From Pedobacter chitinilyticus (lineage in GTDB: Bacteria > Bacteroidota > Bacteroidia > Sphingobacteriales > Sphingobacteriaceae), in the NCBI RefSeq assembly GCF_003313385.1, contig NZ_QMHN01000001.1:1290097-1354096 (forward strand): a stretch of 64,000 bases of DNA, written 5' to 3'. Within the stretch, counting starts at the first letter, position 1. Every line of letters starts with the position of its first letter. Both the position numbers and the translations under genes were made by a program. The notes under the pieces were generated by a model. The model was not told where the DNA came from, did no database searches, and was given only the letters and a program-made list of their open reading frames with translations. Shown here piece by piece: positions 56,952 through 64,000 of this stretch.

Positions 56952-57971
56952 ATGAAATTGAATTTAAAAGAATTTGAAGACACGCTCTTAGCCCCATCGC
57001 CAAGCTTAATAGAAGACATCAAGCAAATAGAGGGAGATATCATGTTCTTGGGCATTGGTGGAAAAATGGGGCCTAGCATGGCCAAATTAACGGTTAGGGC
57101 CTTAAAAGCTGCAGGCATTGATAAAAAAGTAATTGGTGTTTCCAGATTTTCATCAGGTGGATTGAGAGAAGAACTGGAAAGCGAAGGCATCAGCACCATT
57201 GCTTGCGATCTTTTAAACGAAGAAGAACTGAAAAAACTACCTCAGGTAGCTAATATCATTTATTTAGCAGGACACAAATTTGGCACCACAGGCAATGAAG
57301 ATTTTACCTGGGCCATGAACACTTACCTGCCAGGCTTGGTATCTTCAAACTTCAAAAACTCAAAGATTGTTGCTTTTTCTTCGGGCAATGTACTACCATT
57401 TGTCCCCATCAAAGAAGGCGGCGTATCAGAAGAATACACCCCATCACCTATTGGCGAATATGCCCAATCTTGTTTAGGCAGAGAAAGAATTTTCGAATAC
57501 TTTTCTAAAAAAAACAACACCCCTGTATTGATTTACCGATTGAACTATGCGGTTGATTTTAGATACGGTGTACTGGTAGAAATTGCAAAGTCGGTATATG
57601 CCGACCGCCCAATTGACTTGACTACACAAAACGTTAATGTGATTTGGCAAGGCGATGCCAACGAAATTGCCATCAGATCGCTTTTGCATTGCAGTACGCC
57701 AGCAAAAATGCTGAATGTTACGGGTCCTGAAATTCTATCGACCAAATGGATTGCAGAGCAGTTTGGCCTATTACTAAACAAAAAGCCAACCTATACAGGT
57801 GTGGGTGCCGATACTGCATTGCTGAATAACGCCTCAGAATGTCATCGTTTGTTTGGTTATCCACGCACCACCATTCGTGAAGCTATTGAACATACCGCCA
57901 ACTGGCTTTTAAACGGTGGCGAACTTTGGAACAAAGACACCCATTTTCAAGAGAGAGGAGGAAAATTCTAA
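56952..57971 (+). CDS. NAD-dependent epimerase/dehydratase-like protein with YxxxC in place of YxxxK
   Basis: A 339-residue extended-SDR-fold protein. Dinucleotide motif 'FLGIGGKMGPSMAKL' (~50-66), 'IIYLAGHKFG', and 'VAFSSGNVLPF' give the usual Rossmann and Ser segments. The catalytic pair reads Y170-A-Q-S-C174, so the normal Lys is Cys. I recall the same YAQSCLGRE segment in related Bacteroidota proteins, which would mean a family trait rather than decay. The stop overlaps the aldolase start by one base (TAATG), so the two are translationally coupled. It probably acts on a sugar or sugar-acid; oxidation, reduction and epimerisation are all open. Confidence 0.85.
   Translation: MKLNLKEFEDTLLAPSPSLIEDIKQIEGDIMFLGIGGKMGPSMAKLTVRALKAAGIDKKVIGVSRFSSGGLREELESEGISTIACDLLNEEELKKLPQVANIIYLAGHKFGTTGNEDFTWAMNTYLPGLVSSNFKNSKIVAFSSGNVLPFVPIKEGGVSEEYTPSPIGEYAQSCLGRERIFEYFSKKNNTPVLIYRLNYAVDFRYGVLVEIAKSVYADRPIDLTTQNVNVIWQGDANEIAIRSLLHCSTPAKMLNVTGPEILSTKWIAEQFGLLLNKKPTYTGVGADTALLNNASECHRLFGYPRTTIREAIEHTANWLLNGGELWNKDTHFQERGGKF
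57957..57962 (+). promoter_or_regulatory. Unusually strong ribosome-binding site before the aldolase gene
   Basis: An AGGAGG-like purine run, embedded in the 3' end of the preceding gene, lies about 9 nt before ATG 57971. Most genes in this window lack such a site; it fixes the start at 57971 over the in-frame upstream ATG at 57926. Confidence 0.65.
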
Positions 57972-59035
57972 TGAATAAATTATCTGCTGAACTTAAAGCG
58001 CATTTAATGCAAGGGACTGTAATTCCTGCCCACCCTTTGGCTTTAAATGAAGACCGTAGCTTGGATGAATACCATCAACGATTATTGACCCGCTATTATA
58101 TCAATGCAGGTGCTGGTGGCATTGCCATTGCTGTACACTCTACCCAATTTGAAATTAGGGAACCAGCCATTAACCTTTTTGAAAAAGTGATTGAAATGGC
58201 CAGCGAAGAAATTGAAAAAGCGAAACTCAACAGGCCTTTCCTTAAAGTTTGTGGCATTTGCGGACCAACAGCACAAGCCGTTAAGGAAGCTGAAATAGCC
58301 ATAAAACATGGCTACCACATGGGGTTGTTGAGCATGGGTGGTTTAAGAGATTGGACTGAAGACGCCATTTTAGATCGTGTCAGAGCAGTGGCGCAAGTTA
58401 TTCCTGTATTTGGCTTTTACCTACAACCTTCTGTAGGTGGCAGAATTTTCTCCTATGATTTCTGGTCGAAGTTTGTAGAAATTGAAAATGTAGAAGCGAT
58501 CAAGTGTGCTTCTTTTAATAGGTACCAAACCTTGGATGTGATGCGAGCACTTGCCAATTCGAGTCGTAGAAATGAAGTAGCCATGTACACTGGCAATGAT
58601 GACAATATTGTGAACGATCTATTGACGAGCTACCGCTTTCCAACTGCCGAAGGCGAAAAGGAAATTAACTTTAGAGGTGGTTTACTAGGGCATTGGGCCG
58701 TGTGGACGAAGAAAGCCGCGGAATTAGTAGAAAAAATAAAGCAACATAAACAACAGCCTAATGCCAGGGTAGCCGATGAGTTGTTAAGCTACAATATTGC
58801 CGTTACAGACAGCAATGCCGCATTGTTTGATCCTGCACATGATTTCCATGGTTGCATTCCAGGTATACACGAAGTATTACGCCGTCAAGGATTACTTAAA
58901 GGCATTTGGTGTATCAATCCAAAGGAAACCCTTTCGCCTGGACAAAAAGAAGAAATAGACCGCATTTATCAAGATTATCCTTACTTAAATGATGATGGTT
59001 TTGTGAAAGATTTTTTAAGCCAACAAACCAGCTAA
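57971..59035 (+). CDS. DapA-family (class I) aldolase/lyase
   Basis: A 354-residue TIM-barrel protein of the dihydrodipicolinate synthase / N-acetylneuraminate lyase group. The Schiff-base Lys is K178 in 'VEAIKCASFN' and the catalytic Tyr is Y150 in 'GFYLQP'. It is ~60 residues longer than DapA itself (about 290), with extra C-terminal sequence. The ATG at 57971 is chosen; it has a strong AGGAGG site about 9 nt upstream and overlaps the preceding stop. Sugar-pathway members split or dehydrate 2-keto-3-deoxy acids to pyruvate plus an aldehyde. It could be a second exit from the same intermediate used by the FAH route (inference). It is followed by a Gfo/Idh/MocA gene after 47 bp. Confidence 0.9.
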   Translation: MNKLSAELKAHLMQGTVIPAHPLALNEDRSLDEYHQRLLTRYYINAGAGGIAIAVHSTQFEIREPAINLFEKVIEMASEEIEKAKLNRPFLKVCGICGPTAQAVKEAEIAIKHGYHMGLLSMGGLRDWTEDAILDRVRAVAQVIPVFGFYLQPSVGGRIFSYDFWSKFVEIENVEAIKCASFNRYQTLDVMRALANSSRRNEVAMYTGNDDNIVNDLLTSYRFPTAEGEKEINFRGGLLGHWAVWTKKAAELVEKIKQHKQQPNARVADELLSYNIAVTDSNAALFDPAHDFHGCIPGIHEVLRRQGLLKGIWCINPKETLSPGQKEEIDRIYQDYPYLNDDGFVKDFLSQQTS

Positions 59036-59082
59036 TTGAAAGCGAGTACCACAACCCAAATTACAACCTAAAACAAAACAAC

Positions 59083-60477
59083 ATGAACAGAAGAAACCTT
59101 TTAAAAACTTTAACGCTCAGTTTAGGTGCCACGGTAATTACCAGCGACCTGCTAGCTAAAGTGGACAAAAACACCTATACCTATAAAATTGGCCGCAACC
59201 CATTACACAAACCCTTGGATAAAGCCGTTACTGCCATTACCCTTGGTGCTGGTAATAGAGGAATGGTGTATGGCGACTATGCTGCTCGTACCCCAAAAGA
59301 TTTAAAGATTGTGGGCGTGGCGGAACCTATTGCCTTCCGTAATGAGCGCTATGCTAAAATCCATTCTATCCCTCAAGAAAATAGATTTAACACCTGGGAG
59401 GATGTTTTTAAAAGACCAAAATTTGCAGACGCCATCATTATTTCTACACCCGACAACATGCATTATGCACCTTGCATGAAGGCTTTGGAACTGGGCTATG
59501 ATATTTTACTAGAAAAACCCATTGCCCCTACCGAGAAAGAATGTAGGGATATTTTAGCACTGGCCAAGAAAAAGAACAGGATTGTGGCAGTTTGCCACGT
59601 ATTAAGGTATGCGCCTTACTTTGTAAAAATGAGGGAATTGATTGCTAAAGGTGCCATTGGCGAAGTTGTGAGTATTCAGCATTTTGAACCCATTGAGCAC
59701 ATCCACATGTCCCACTCTTACGTGAGAGGGAACTGGCACAATTCTAAAGAAACCACCCCTATTATTTTGGCCAAATCATGTCATGATTTAGACATTATCA
59801 AATGGGTAATTAACAAACCCAGCAAAAAAATTGTGGCCATGGGCGATTTAAAATGGTTCCGTAAAGAAAATGCCCCTGCAGGAAGTAGCGACAAATGTGT
59901 AACCTGTAGTGTCGAGAGAGATTGTCCATATTCGGCAGTAAAAGAATATGCAGAACGCCAAACCCATTTCCTTTCGGTATTAGATGTTCCCGACAACATC
60001 CCTAACCGTAAAGAGTACATTCTAAAGAAGCTTGAAACTAGCAATTACGGTCGCTGTGTTTATAAAATGGATAACGATCAACCTGATCATTATGTAACCA
60101 GTATCCAATTTGGCGACAGCGTAACCGCAAGTTTCTCTATGGAAGCCTTTACCTCTTACCATGGCCGTCGTACTAGGGTAATGGGCGCTATGGGCGATTT
60201 GGTTGGCGACATGAAAGAATTGGTACACAACGATTTCAGAACCAGAAAAGAAACTAAATTTATTCCAAAAGTTGAGGAAGTAAAAGGTTACGAAGACCAT
60301 GGACACGGTGGTGGCGACTGGTTGTTAGTTAAAGATTTTGTGAATGCAGTAAGCCAAAGAAATCCTGCACTGCTTACTTCTACCATCGATGATTCTATTG
60401 AAAGCCACTTAATGGGCTTTATGGCCGAAGAAAGCCGCAAGAATGGAAAAGTGATGGATATTAAAATGCCTAGCTAA
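59083..60477 (+). CDS. Gfo/Idh/MocA-family oxidoreductase (second), exported-type with Cys cluster
   Basis: A 464-residue NAD(P)-dependent oxidoreductase. The first ~25 residues (MNRRNLLKTLTLSLGAT) look like a Tat-type leader with one RR. The Rossmann domain has 'ITLGAGNRGMVYGDYA' and 'DILLEKPIAPTEKE', with the EKP motif intact, followed by 'HDLDIIKWVINKP'. A four-Cys segment (CVTCSVERDC plus a later Cys in 'NYGRCVY') is common in the longer members of this family in Bacteroidota. Related long forms act on glycosides or inositol-like substrates. It ends the plus-strand operon and is followed by a strong terminator. Together with the gene at 34720 it gives the island two such enzymes. Confidence 0.9.
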   Translation: MNRRNLLKTLTLSLGATVITSDLLAKVDKNTYTYKIGRNPLHKPLDKAVTAITLGAGNRGMVYGDYAARTPKDLKIVGVAEPIAFRNERYAKIHSIPQENRFNTWEDVFKRPKFADAIIISTPDNMHYAPCMKALELGYDILLEKPIAPTEKECRDILALAKKKNRIVAVCHVLRYAPYFVKMRELIAKGAIGEVVSIQHFEPIEHIHMSHSYVRGNWHNSKETTPIILAKSCHDLDIIKWVINKPSKKIVAMGDLKWFRKENAPAGSSDKCVTCSVERDCPYSAVKEYAERQTHFLSVLDVPDNIPNRKEYILKKLETSNYGRCVYKMDNDQPDHYVTSIQFGDSVTASFSMEAFTSYHGRRTRVMGAMGDLVGDMKELVHNDFRTRKETKFIPKVEEVKGYEDHGHGGGDWLLVKDFVNAVSQRNPALLTSTIDDSIESHLMGFMAEESRKNGKVMDIKMPS

Positions 60478-60497
60478 TCAAAACAAACATTCATGAC

Positions 60498-60530
60498 AAA
60501 GCCGCTTCAGTAATTGAAGCGGCTTTTTTT
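60498..60530 (+). terminator. Rho-independent terminator of the dehydrogenase-aldolase operon
   Basis: A perfect 12-pair stem (AAAGCCGCTTCA / TGAAGCGGCTTT, 5-nt loop) is followed by a T-run. It lies 20 bp after the stop codon. Confidence 0.92.
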
Positions 60531-60667
60531 GTGCTGATGCTAAAGTAGTTTCCATTGTTATCCTTAAAAAGATTAACTTTTGTAGAAAACTTACTGAAAT
60601 AGTATAAATCTTAAGTTAAGCGTAGTTTTTTGAAGCAGATAGGTACCTACCCTATACGGTTATTACA

Positions 60668-61115
60668 CCTACAAAAGGCAATTGCTGGCCTACAACATAT
60701 AAATGTTATCCTACTTTTAGTTAAAAAACCACCAGGAAATGATGTCATGCTACCCTGCTTTTAGCTAAAATCCGCCAGGAAATGACGTCATGCTTACCAG
60801 CTTTTAGTTAAAAACCACCAGGAAATGATGTCATGCTTACCAGCTTTTAGTTAAAAACCGCCAGGAAATGACGTCATGCTACCCTGCATTGAGTTAAAAA
60901 CCACCAGGAAATGACGTCATGCTACCCAACAAAAGATAAAATCTATCCAACATGAAGTAAGAAACCACCCGTTTAAAATGAAGAAATGATGAAAACACTA
61001 ACCAATTCATAGTGTTCTTAGCTAAAGAAGATCAACAACGAAGAGTGTTTGAGCAAATCATCACTAACTTAATCATAAAAACTTACGAAGCTAAACAACA
61101 AACCTCGTAGGTTTT
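60668..61115 (+). repeat. Long dispersed direct repeat, copy B (five 43-bp units plus tail)
   Basis: The second copy of the element at 33241-33665, in the same orientation. It starts CCTACAAAAGGCAA, carries about 24 extra bases before the array, has five 43-bp units (60718-60932) and the same tail ending ACCTCGTAGGTTTT. It lies between convergent genes, just past the end of the sugar-acid island. The 60531-60667 stretch before it shows nothing further. Confidence 0.9.
60718..60932 (+). repeat. Five-unit 43-bp tandem array in copy B
   Basis: Cores lie at 60739, 60782, 60825, 60868 and 60911, exactly 43 bp apart. Units 2, 4 and 5 have ATGACGTCAT; units 1 and 3 have ATGATGTCAT. The alternation suggests that the array grew by an 86-bp (two-unit) duplication. 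Confidence 0.95.
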
Positions 61116-61131
61116 TGAAACCTACGAGGTT
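61101..61131 (-). terminator. Perfect hairpin after the GH92 gene, partly formed by the repeat tail
   Basis: A 14-pair stem (AACCTCGTAGGTTT / AAACCTACGAGGTT) with a 3-nt loop lies 21 bp after the GH92 stop. The U-tract on the minus strand is weak. In copy A of the repeat only the left arm is present. Confidence 0.55.
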
Positions 61132-61152
61132 GAACTCAAATAACTCATAATG

Positions 61153-63222
61153 CTAAAGCTCCGACATCCAGGTTTCCTTTGGCCAAGATGGATCAGGAGT
61201 AGCAGTCGCTTCGAAAACCAATTCGCCGCCGTTGTTGATCTCTTCTTGGGTGAGGTAGTTCCTGTTTAACATCTTACCGTTTAACTTCAGCGACTTGATG
61301 TATTTATTCCTGTCGGAGAAATTATTCACCGTAATTTTTAAGGCTTTTCCTTTTTGAGTGTGAATAGTAGCCGAGCTAAATAAAGGTACGTTAAGGTAAT
61401 AGATAGGCCATCCTGGACATGCGGGCATGATCCCACAAGCGGTAAGCACAAACCATCCCGACATTGCTCCGGCATCGTCATCCATGGTGCGGATATAAGC
61501 TTTGGGACTGTTTTTGTAAACCACGTCAACAAAAGGATCAATTCCCTTACTGTTGTCATTAAAGTAATATTGTACCACAGTATCTACTGCAAAACGATGC
61601 ATCAGCTCTTGAGTTTTCCATGCCTGTGGCGTAAAGCTGTACATCGATGGCGCCTGCAAATCAGGTTCGTTGGCATGGTTGTATTTGTCTTCCTCAAAAA
61701 ACTGATCGAGTTGTTTCAGGTATTGATCCATCCCTCCCATTAAACCGATTAGGCCTTTATTATCAAACGGTGCAAACCAACGGTATTGCCATATGGTTCC
61801 CTGATAAAGTCCTCTTGCTTGTACCTTGTCTACATCCGACTTCGTAAGGTCTTTAAAATCCTTATTCCAATACTTTTTATATTCCGAAGCCTTCTGACGA
61901 TATTTTTCGCTCAGTTCCTTTTTACCAATGATGTTTAATATTTCGGCCAATGCCCAAGTATCATAACTAGATTCCAAGGCCTTGTCTGGTTTAGAAAAAT
62001 CTAGACGATCTACTTCGCTGATCAACGAATCGGCAATTTTGTTAAAATCTACGGGATAACCTTTTCTGTACGAATCCAATAACACCACAATGGTATGTTC
62101 GGTACGTACGGTATTGCTAGGTTCGTTTTGAGAAGCATAATCTTTTTTACCTGCTTCATACAGATGTGCCAGAGAACTTACCATGTCCTGATATTGTGTA
62201 GGCCAAGCAATAGAAAGCAAAAGCAATTGGGTGCGGTAATTGTCCCAAATGGCCCAACCATTATAACGCTTACTGCTTGTTTTTTGAAGGCTCCCATCGG
62301 TTGCTCGGAAAGCACCATCGCTCTCAGAGATGTTGTATGGCGATTGCAAGGTACGGTATAGCAAGGAGTAGAATAGTTTTGATCGTTCTGTATTGCCCGC
62401 TACGTTAATCTTGCCTAAGGCTTCGTTCCAAGCTTGGTGAGATTGTTGTTTCAATGCATCGAAACTTACAGGCTGAATGGAAGCTTTGGCGTAGGCTTCA
62501 CTCACCGAAGATAAGCCTACCTTAATTTGCGCGCTGGTGCGCTCGGCAGGCAACTTCCCTATCAATTGATGTGCGTTTAGGTTGCTGATTTCAGTGCCAG
62601 CGTCGAACGCTAAATAATAGTAAATTTTATAGGTTCCTACATTACAAGTGGTTTTGGCCTGCACCCATCCACTTACGGTATTATTAGAAATCTGGTGTTC
62701 TTCGGCCACAAACTTATTGGCTAAGGTATGTGCCAAATCAATGAAAAAGCCTTTTTCGCCAGCAGGAAATTGATAGCGATGTAAACCCATCTTCTCTACC
62801 ACCGTCATTTCAGCTTTAATTTGATTGCTGAAATTAACACTGTAATAGCCTGGGCTTCCTTTTTGCGATACTTTGATCAGGTCTTTGGTATAATCTGTGC
62901 CTAAAAAAGGTTTGATCAATAGGTTACCACCACTTCCCTGACATCCTACACCTTCAAATCGATTGTGTGTAAAGCCTAAAAATCGCTTTGCTTCGTATTC
63001 ATAACCTGCATGCAGCTTTGGATAGGTTTGCGGACCTATGCTTAGCATGCTAAAAGGGTAACTGGCAGCGGGCGACAACTGTCCATGATCTCCAGAAGTG
63101 CCTAAAAACACATTGACCAAACTGGCCAAATCTGTATTTCCCTTTGTTCCCTTTTGGGCTACACTGGCGTAACTACACCCAATGATCAATAGCACTGCAA
63201 CACTTAATTTTCTTACGATCAT
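61153..63222 (-). CDS. GH92-family glycoside hydrolase (alpha-mannosidase type)
   Basis: A 689-residue exported enzyme; the signal peptide (~1-22) ends SVAQ. GH92 marks: N-terminal beta-sandwich with 'VNVFLGTSGDHGQLSPAASYPFSM', seen in the FLGTSGDHG and PAASYPF segments, 'GYEYEAKRFLGFTHNRFEG', and the C-terminal (alpha/alpha) barrel with 'NEPDLQAPSMYSF' and 'MDDDAGAMSGWFV' containing the acidic catalytic and Ca-site residues. Family members are Ca-dependent exo-alpha-mannosidases that act on N-glycans or yeast mannan. The specific linkage cannot be read. It is 20 bp downstream of the sorted secreted protein and probably co-transcribed with it, and it lies outside the repeat-bounded island. 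Confidence 0.93.
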   Translation of the reverse strand: MIVRKLSVAVLLIIGCSYASVAQKGTKGNTDLASLVNVFLGTSGDHGQLSPAASYPFSMLSIGPQTYPKLHAGYEYEAKRFLGFTHNRFEGVGCQGSGGNLLIKPFLGTDYTKDLIKVSQKGSPGYYSVNFSNQIKAEMTVVEKMGLHRYQFPAGEKGFFIDLAHTLANKFVAEEHQISNNTVSGWVQAKTTCNVGTYKIYYYLAFDAGTEISNLNAHQLIGKLPAERTSAQIKVGLSSVSEAYAKASIQPVSFDALKQQSHQAWNEALGKINVAGNTERSKLFYSLLYRTLQSPYNISESDGAFRATDGSLQKTSSKRYNGWAIWDNYRTQLLLLSIAWPTQYQDMVSSLAHLYEAGKKDYASQNEPSNTVRTEHTIVVLLDSYRKGYPVDFNKIADSLISEVDRLDFSKPDKALESSYDTWALAEILNIIGKKELSEKYRQKASEYKKYWNKDFKDLTKSDVDKVQARGLYQGTIWQYRWFAPFDNKGLIGLMGGMDQYLKQLDQFFEEDKYNHANEPDLQAPSMYSFTPQAWKTQELMHRFAVDTVVQYYFNDNSKGIDPFVDVVYKNSPKAYIRTMDDDAGAMSGWFVLTACGIMPACPGWPIYYLNVPLFSSATIHTQKGKALKITVNNFSDRNKYIKSLKLNGKMLNRNYLTQEEINNGGELVFEATATPDPSWPKETWMSEL

Positions 63223-63242
63223 ACCTTGATTAAAATAGAAAG

Positions 63243-64000
63243 CTAAAATATAAACTTCTGGCTACTTAACACACCCGATTGTTGTAAACTTCCAATATAC
63301 AATCCCTTTGGCAAGTTGAAAGGAAGTTGAGTAACCTGCTGACCTTTAACTACCTTGATATTTTGCTCTAATACTTTTTTACCACTAAGGTCTGATACTT
63401 TAATCGTCGCCACACCATTATTTTCTGCCATAAAAGCAAACTCAACAGCTTGTTGATTAGGCTTGGCAATCACGCTCAAGGCTGTCTTTTCCCATAAAGT
63501 TTTAACCACTACTACCTTTGAAAGTGACGAATTGCCATCAAAATCTACTTGCCTTAATTGGTAGTAGCTGTTTCCAGGCAAAGGATTTTGATCAGTATAA
63601 CTGTAAAGCTGCTCCGTGTTGGTATTTCCACTGCCTTTCACCGTAGCAATGACATTAAAATCACTTCCGTTTTCGGAACGCAGAATTTCAAAATGAGAAT
63701 TATTGGTTTCTGTAGCAGTAGCCCAGTTTATCTTTACCTTATGACCACTTGACACCGCGTTAAACGAAGTTAATTTGATAGGCAAGGGAACTAGATCTGT
63801 TAAATAATTGGCATAAGTAAAATTATCCAAATAAACCTGTGCATCATTATTGGTGGCATTGTATCCTAAAAATACAAAGGCATTAAGCGCCACTCCAGCC
63901 GCTAAGTTATTGCCTACGTCAAAAAAATCGTAATTATTGGTATCATAAATCAAACGTACCCCATTTACCCAAATATGGCTAGCTTGTGCAGCAATGCTGT
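63243..64000 (-). CDS. Secreted protein with T9SS type A sorting domain, N-terminus beyond window
   Basis: The frame is open across the right edge, so only the last 252 or so residues are visible. The visible N-terminal part ('HIWVNGVRLIYD' and following) looks like the end of a LamG- or carbohydrate-binding-like beta-sandwich. After the linker 'VPLPIKLTSFNAVSSGHKV' comes a type A C-terminal sorting domain with 'WATATETNNSHFEILRS', 'LRQVDFDGNSS' and a final beta-strand block ending QKFIF. This tail targets the type IX secretion system. Next to a GH92 enzyme, a glycan-binding or glycan-cleaving role is plausible but the catalytic part is not in view. Confidence 0.88.
   Translation of the reverse strand, partial: SIAAQASHIWVNGVRLIYDTNNYDFFDVGNNLAAGVALNAFVFLGYNATNNDAQVYLDNFTYANYLTDLVPLPIKLTSFNAVSSGHKVKINWATATETNNSHFEILRSENGSDFNVIATVKGSGNTNTEQLYSYTDQNPLPGNSYYQLRQVDFDGNSSLSKVVVVKTLWEKTALSVIAKPNQQAVEFAFMAENNGVATIKVSDLSGKKVLEQNIKVVKGQQVTQLPFNLPKGLYIGSLQQSGVLSSQKFIF

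Noticed and set aside
56413..57003. A 196-codon minus-strand ORF
   Set aside because: It is antisense to the transporter gene, whose frame gives clear membrane helices; shadow of its codon usage.

Overview
The window looks like a chromosome segment of a Bacteroidota bacterium, most likely a Pedobacter-like member of the Sphingobacteriaceae. This rests on a SusC/SusD pair, a PorP/SprF protein next to a CHU_C-type (gliding/type IX secretion) adhesin, a T9SS type A sorting tail, many SPII lipoproteins, a TAnnTTTG-type -7 promoter box, and moderately AT-rich DNA with weak Shine-Dalgarno sites. No rRNA, tRNA, CRISPR array, phage or insertion sequence was seen. Assignments come from reading sequence and motifs only; no database search was run.

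Region 1 (1-7132, minus strand) is an operon that runs off the left edge: TonB-dependent receptor, DUF4876-type lipoprotein, DUF6850-type outer-membrane protein and a di-haem cytochrome c peroxidase. A good Bacteroidota promoter precedes it. Region 2 (7222-11306) holds a small histidine kinase with a polytopic membrane protein, a small acidic protein with a PCPxxC tail, a NarL-type response regulator, and an M15-peptidase-like protein that has lost most of its active site. Region 3 (11640-27123) is a surface-adhesion locus: a 3190-residue Ig-repeat adhesin, PorP/SprF and an OmpA/PD40/TPR protein in one operon, with a divergent P-loop (STAND-like) NTPase beside it. Region 4 (27116-32781) has a receiver protein and a PAS/GAF multi-sensor kinase, then CstA.

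Region 5 (33808-60477) is the most interesting part. It is a polysaccharide-utilisation and sugar-acid catabolism island of about 27 kb: heparinase II/III-like lyase, SusC, SusD and two lipoproteins, a GntR/FCD regulator, an SMP-30-type lactonase, an eight-gene catabolic operon (class III aminotransferase, enolase-superfamily dehydratase, SDR, ceramidase-like protein, SSS transporter, M20 amidohydrolase, Gfo/Idh/MocA oxidoreductase, FAH-family hydrolase), and a second operon (PQQ dehydrogenase-cytochrome c, NRAMP-like transporter without the metal motif, SDR-fold epimerase-like protein, DapA-family aldolase, second Gfo/Idh/MocA). The lactonase-dehydratase-SDR-FAH set matches the layout of a non-phosphorylative 'diketo-hydrolase' sugar route. 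Both divergent control regions carry paired WTGTATACWT palindromes, which suggests that the GntR protein controls the whole island.

The island is bracketed by two direct copies of a roughly 430-bp non-coding element (33241-33665 and 60668-61115). Each copy holds exactly five 43-bp tandem units around an ATGACGTCAT-type core, followed by a conserved tail. This looks like a recombination-capable frame around the island, and the element itself is of unknown function. An unrelated 83-bp element with inverted ends occurs at 11320 and 33005. Region 6 (61153-64000, minus strand) has a GH92 glycosidase and the end of a T9SS-sorted secreted protein that continues past the right edge.
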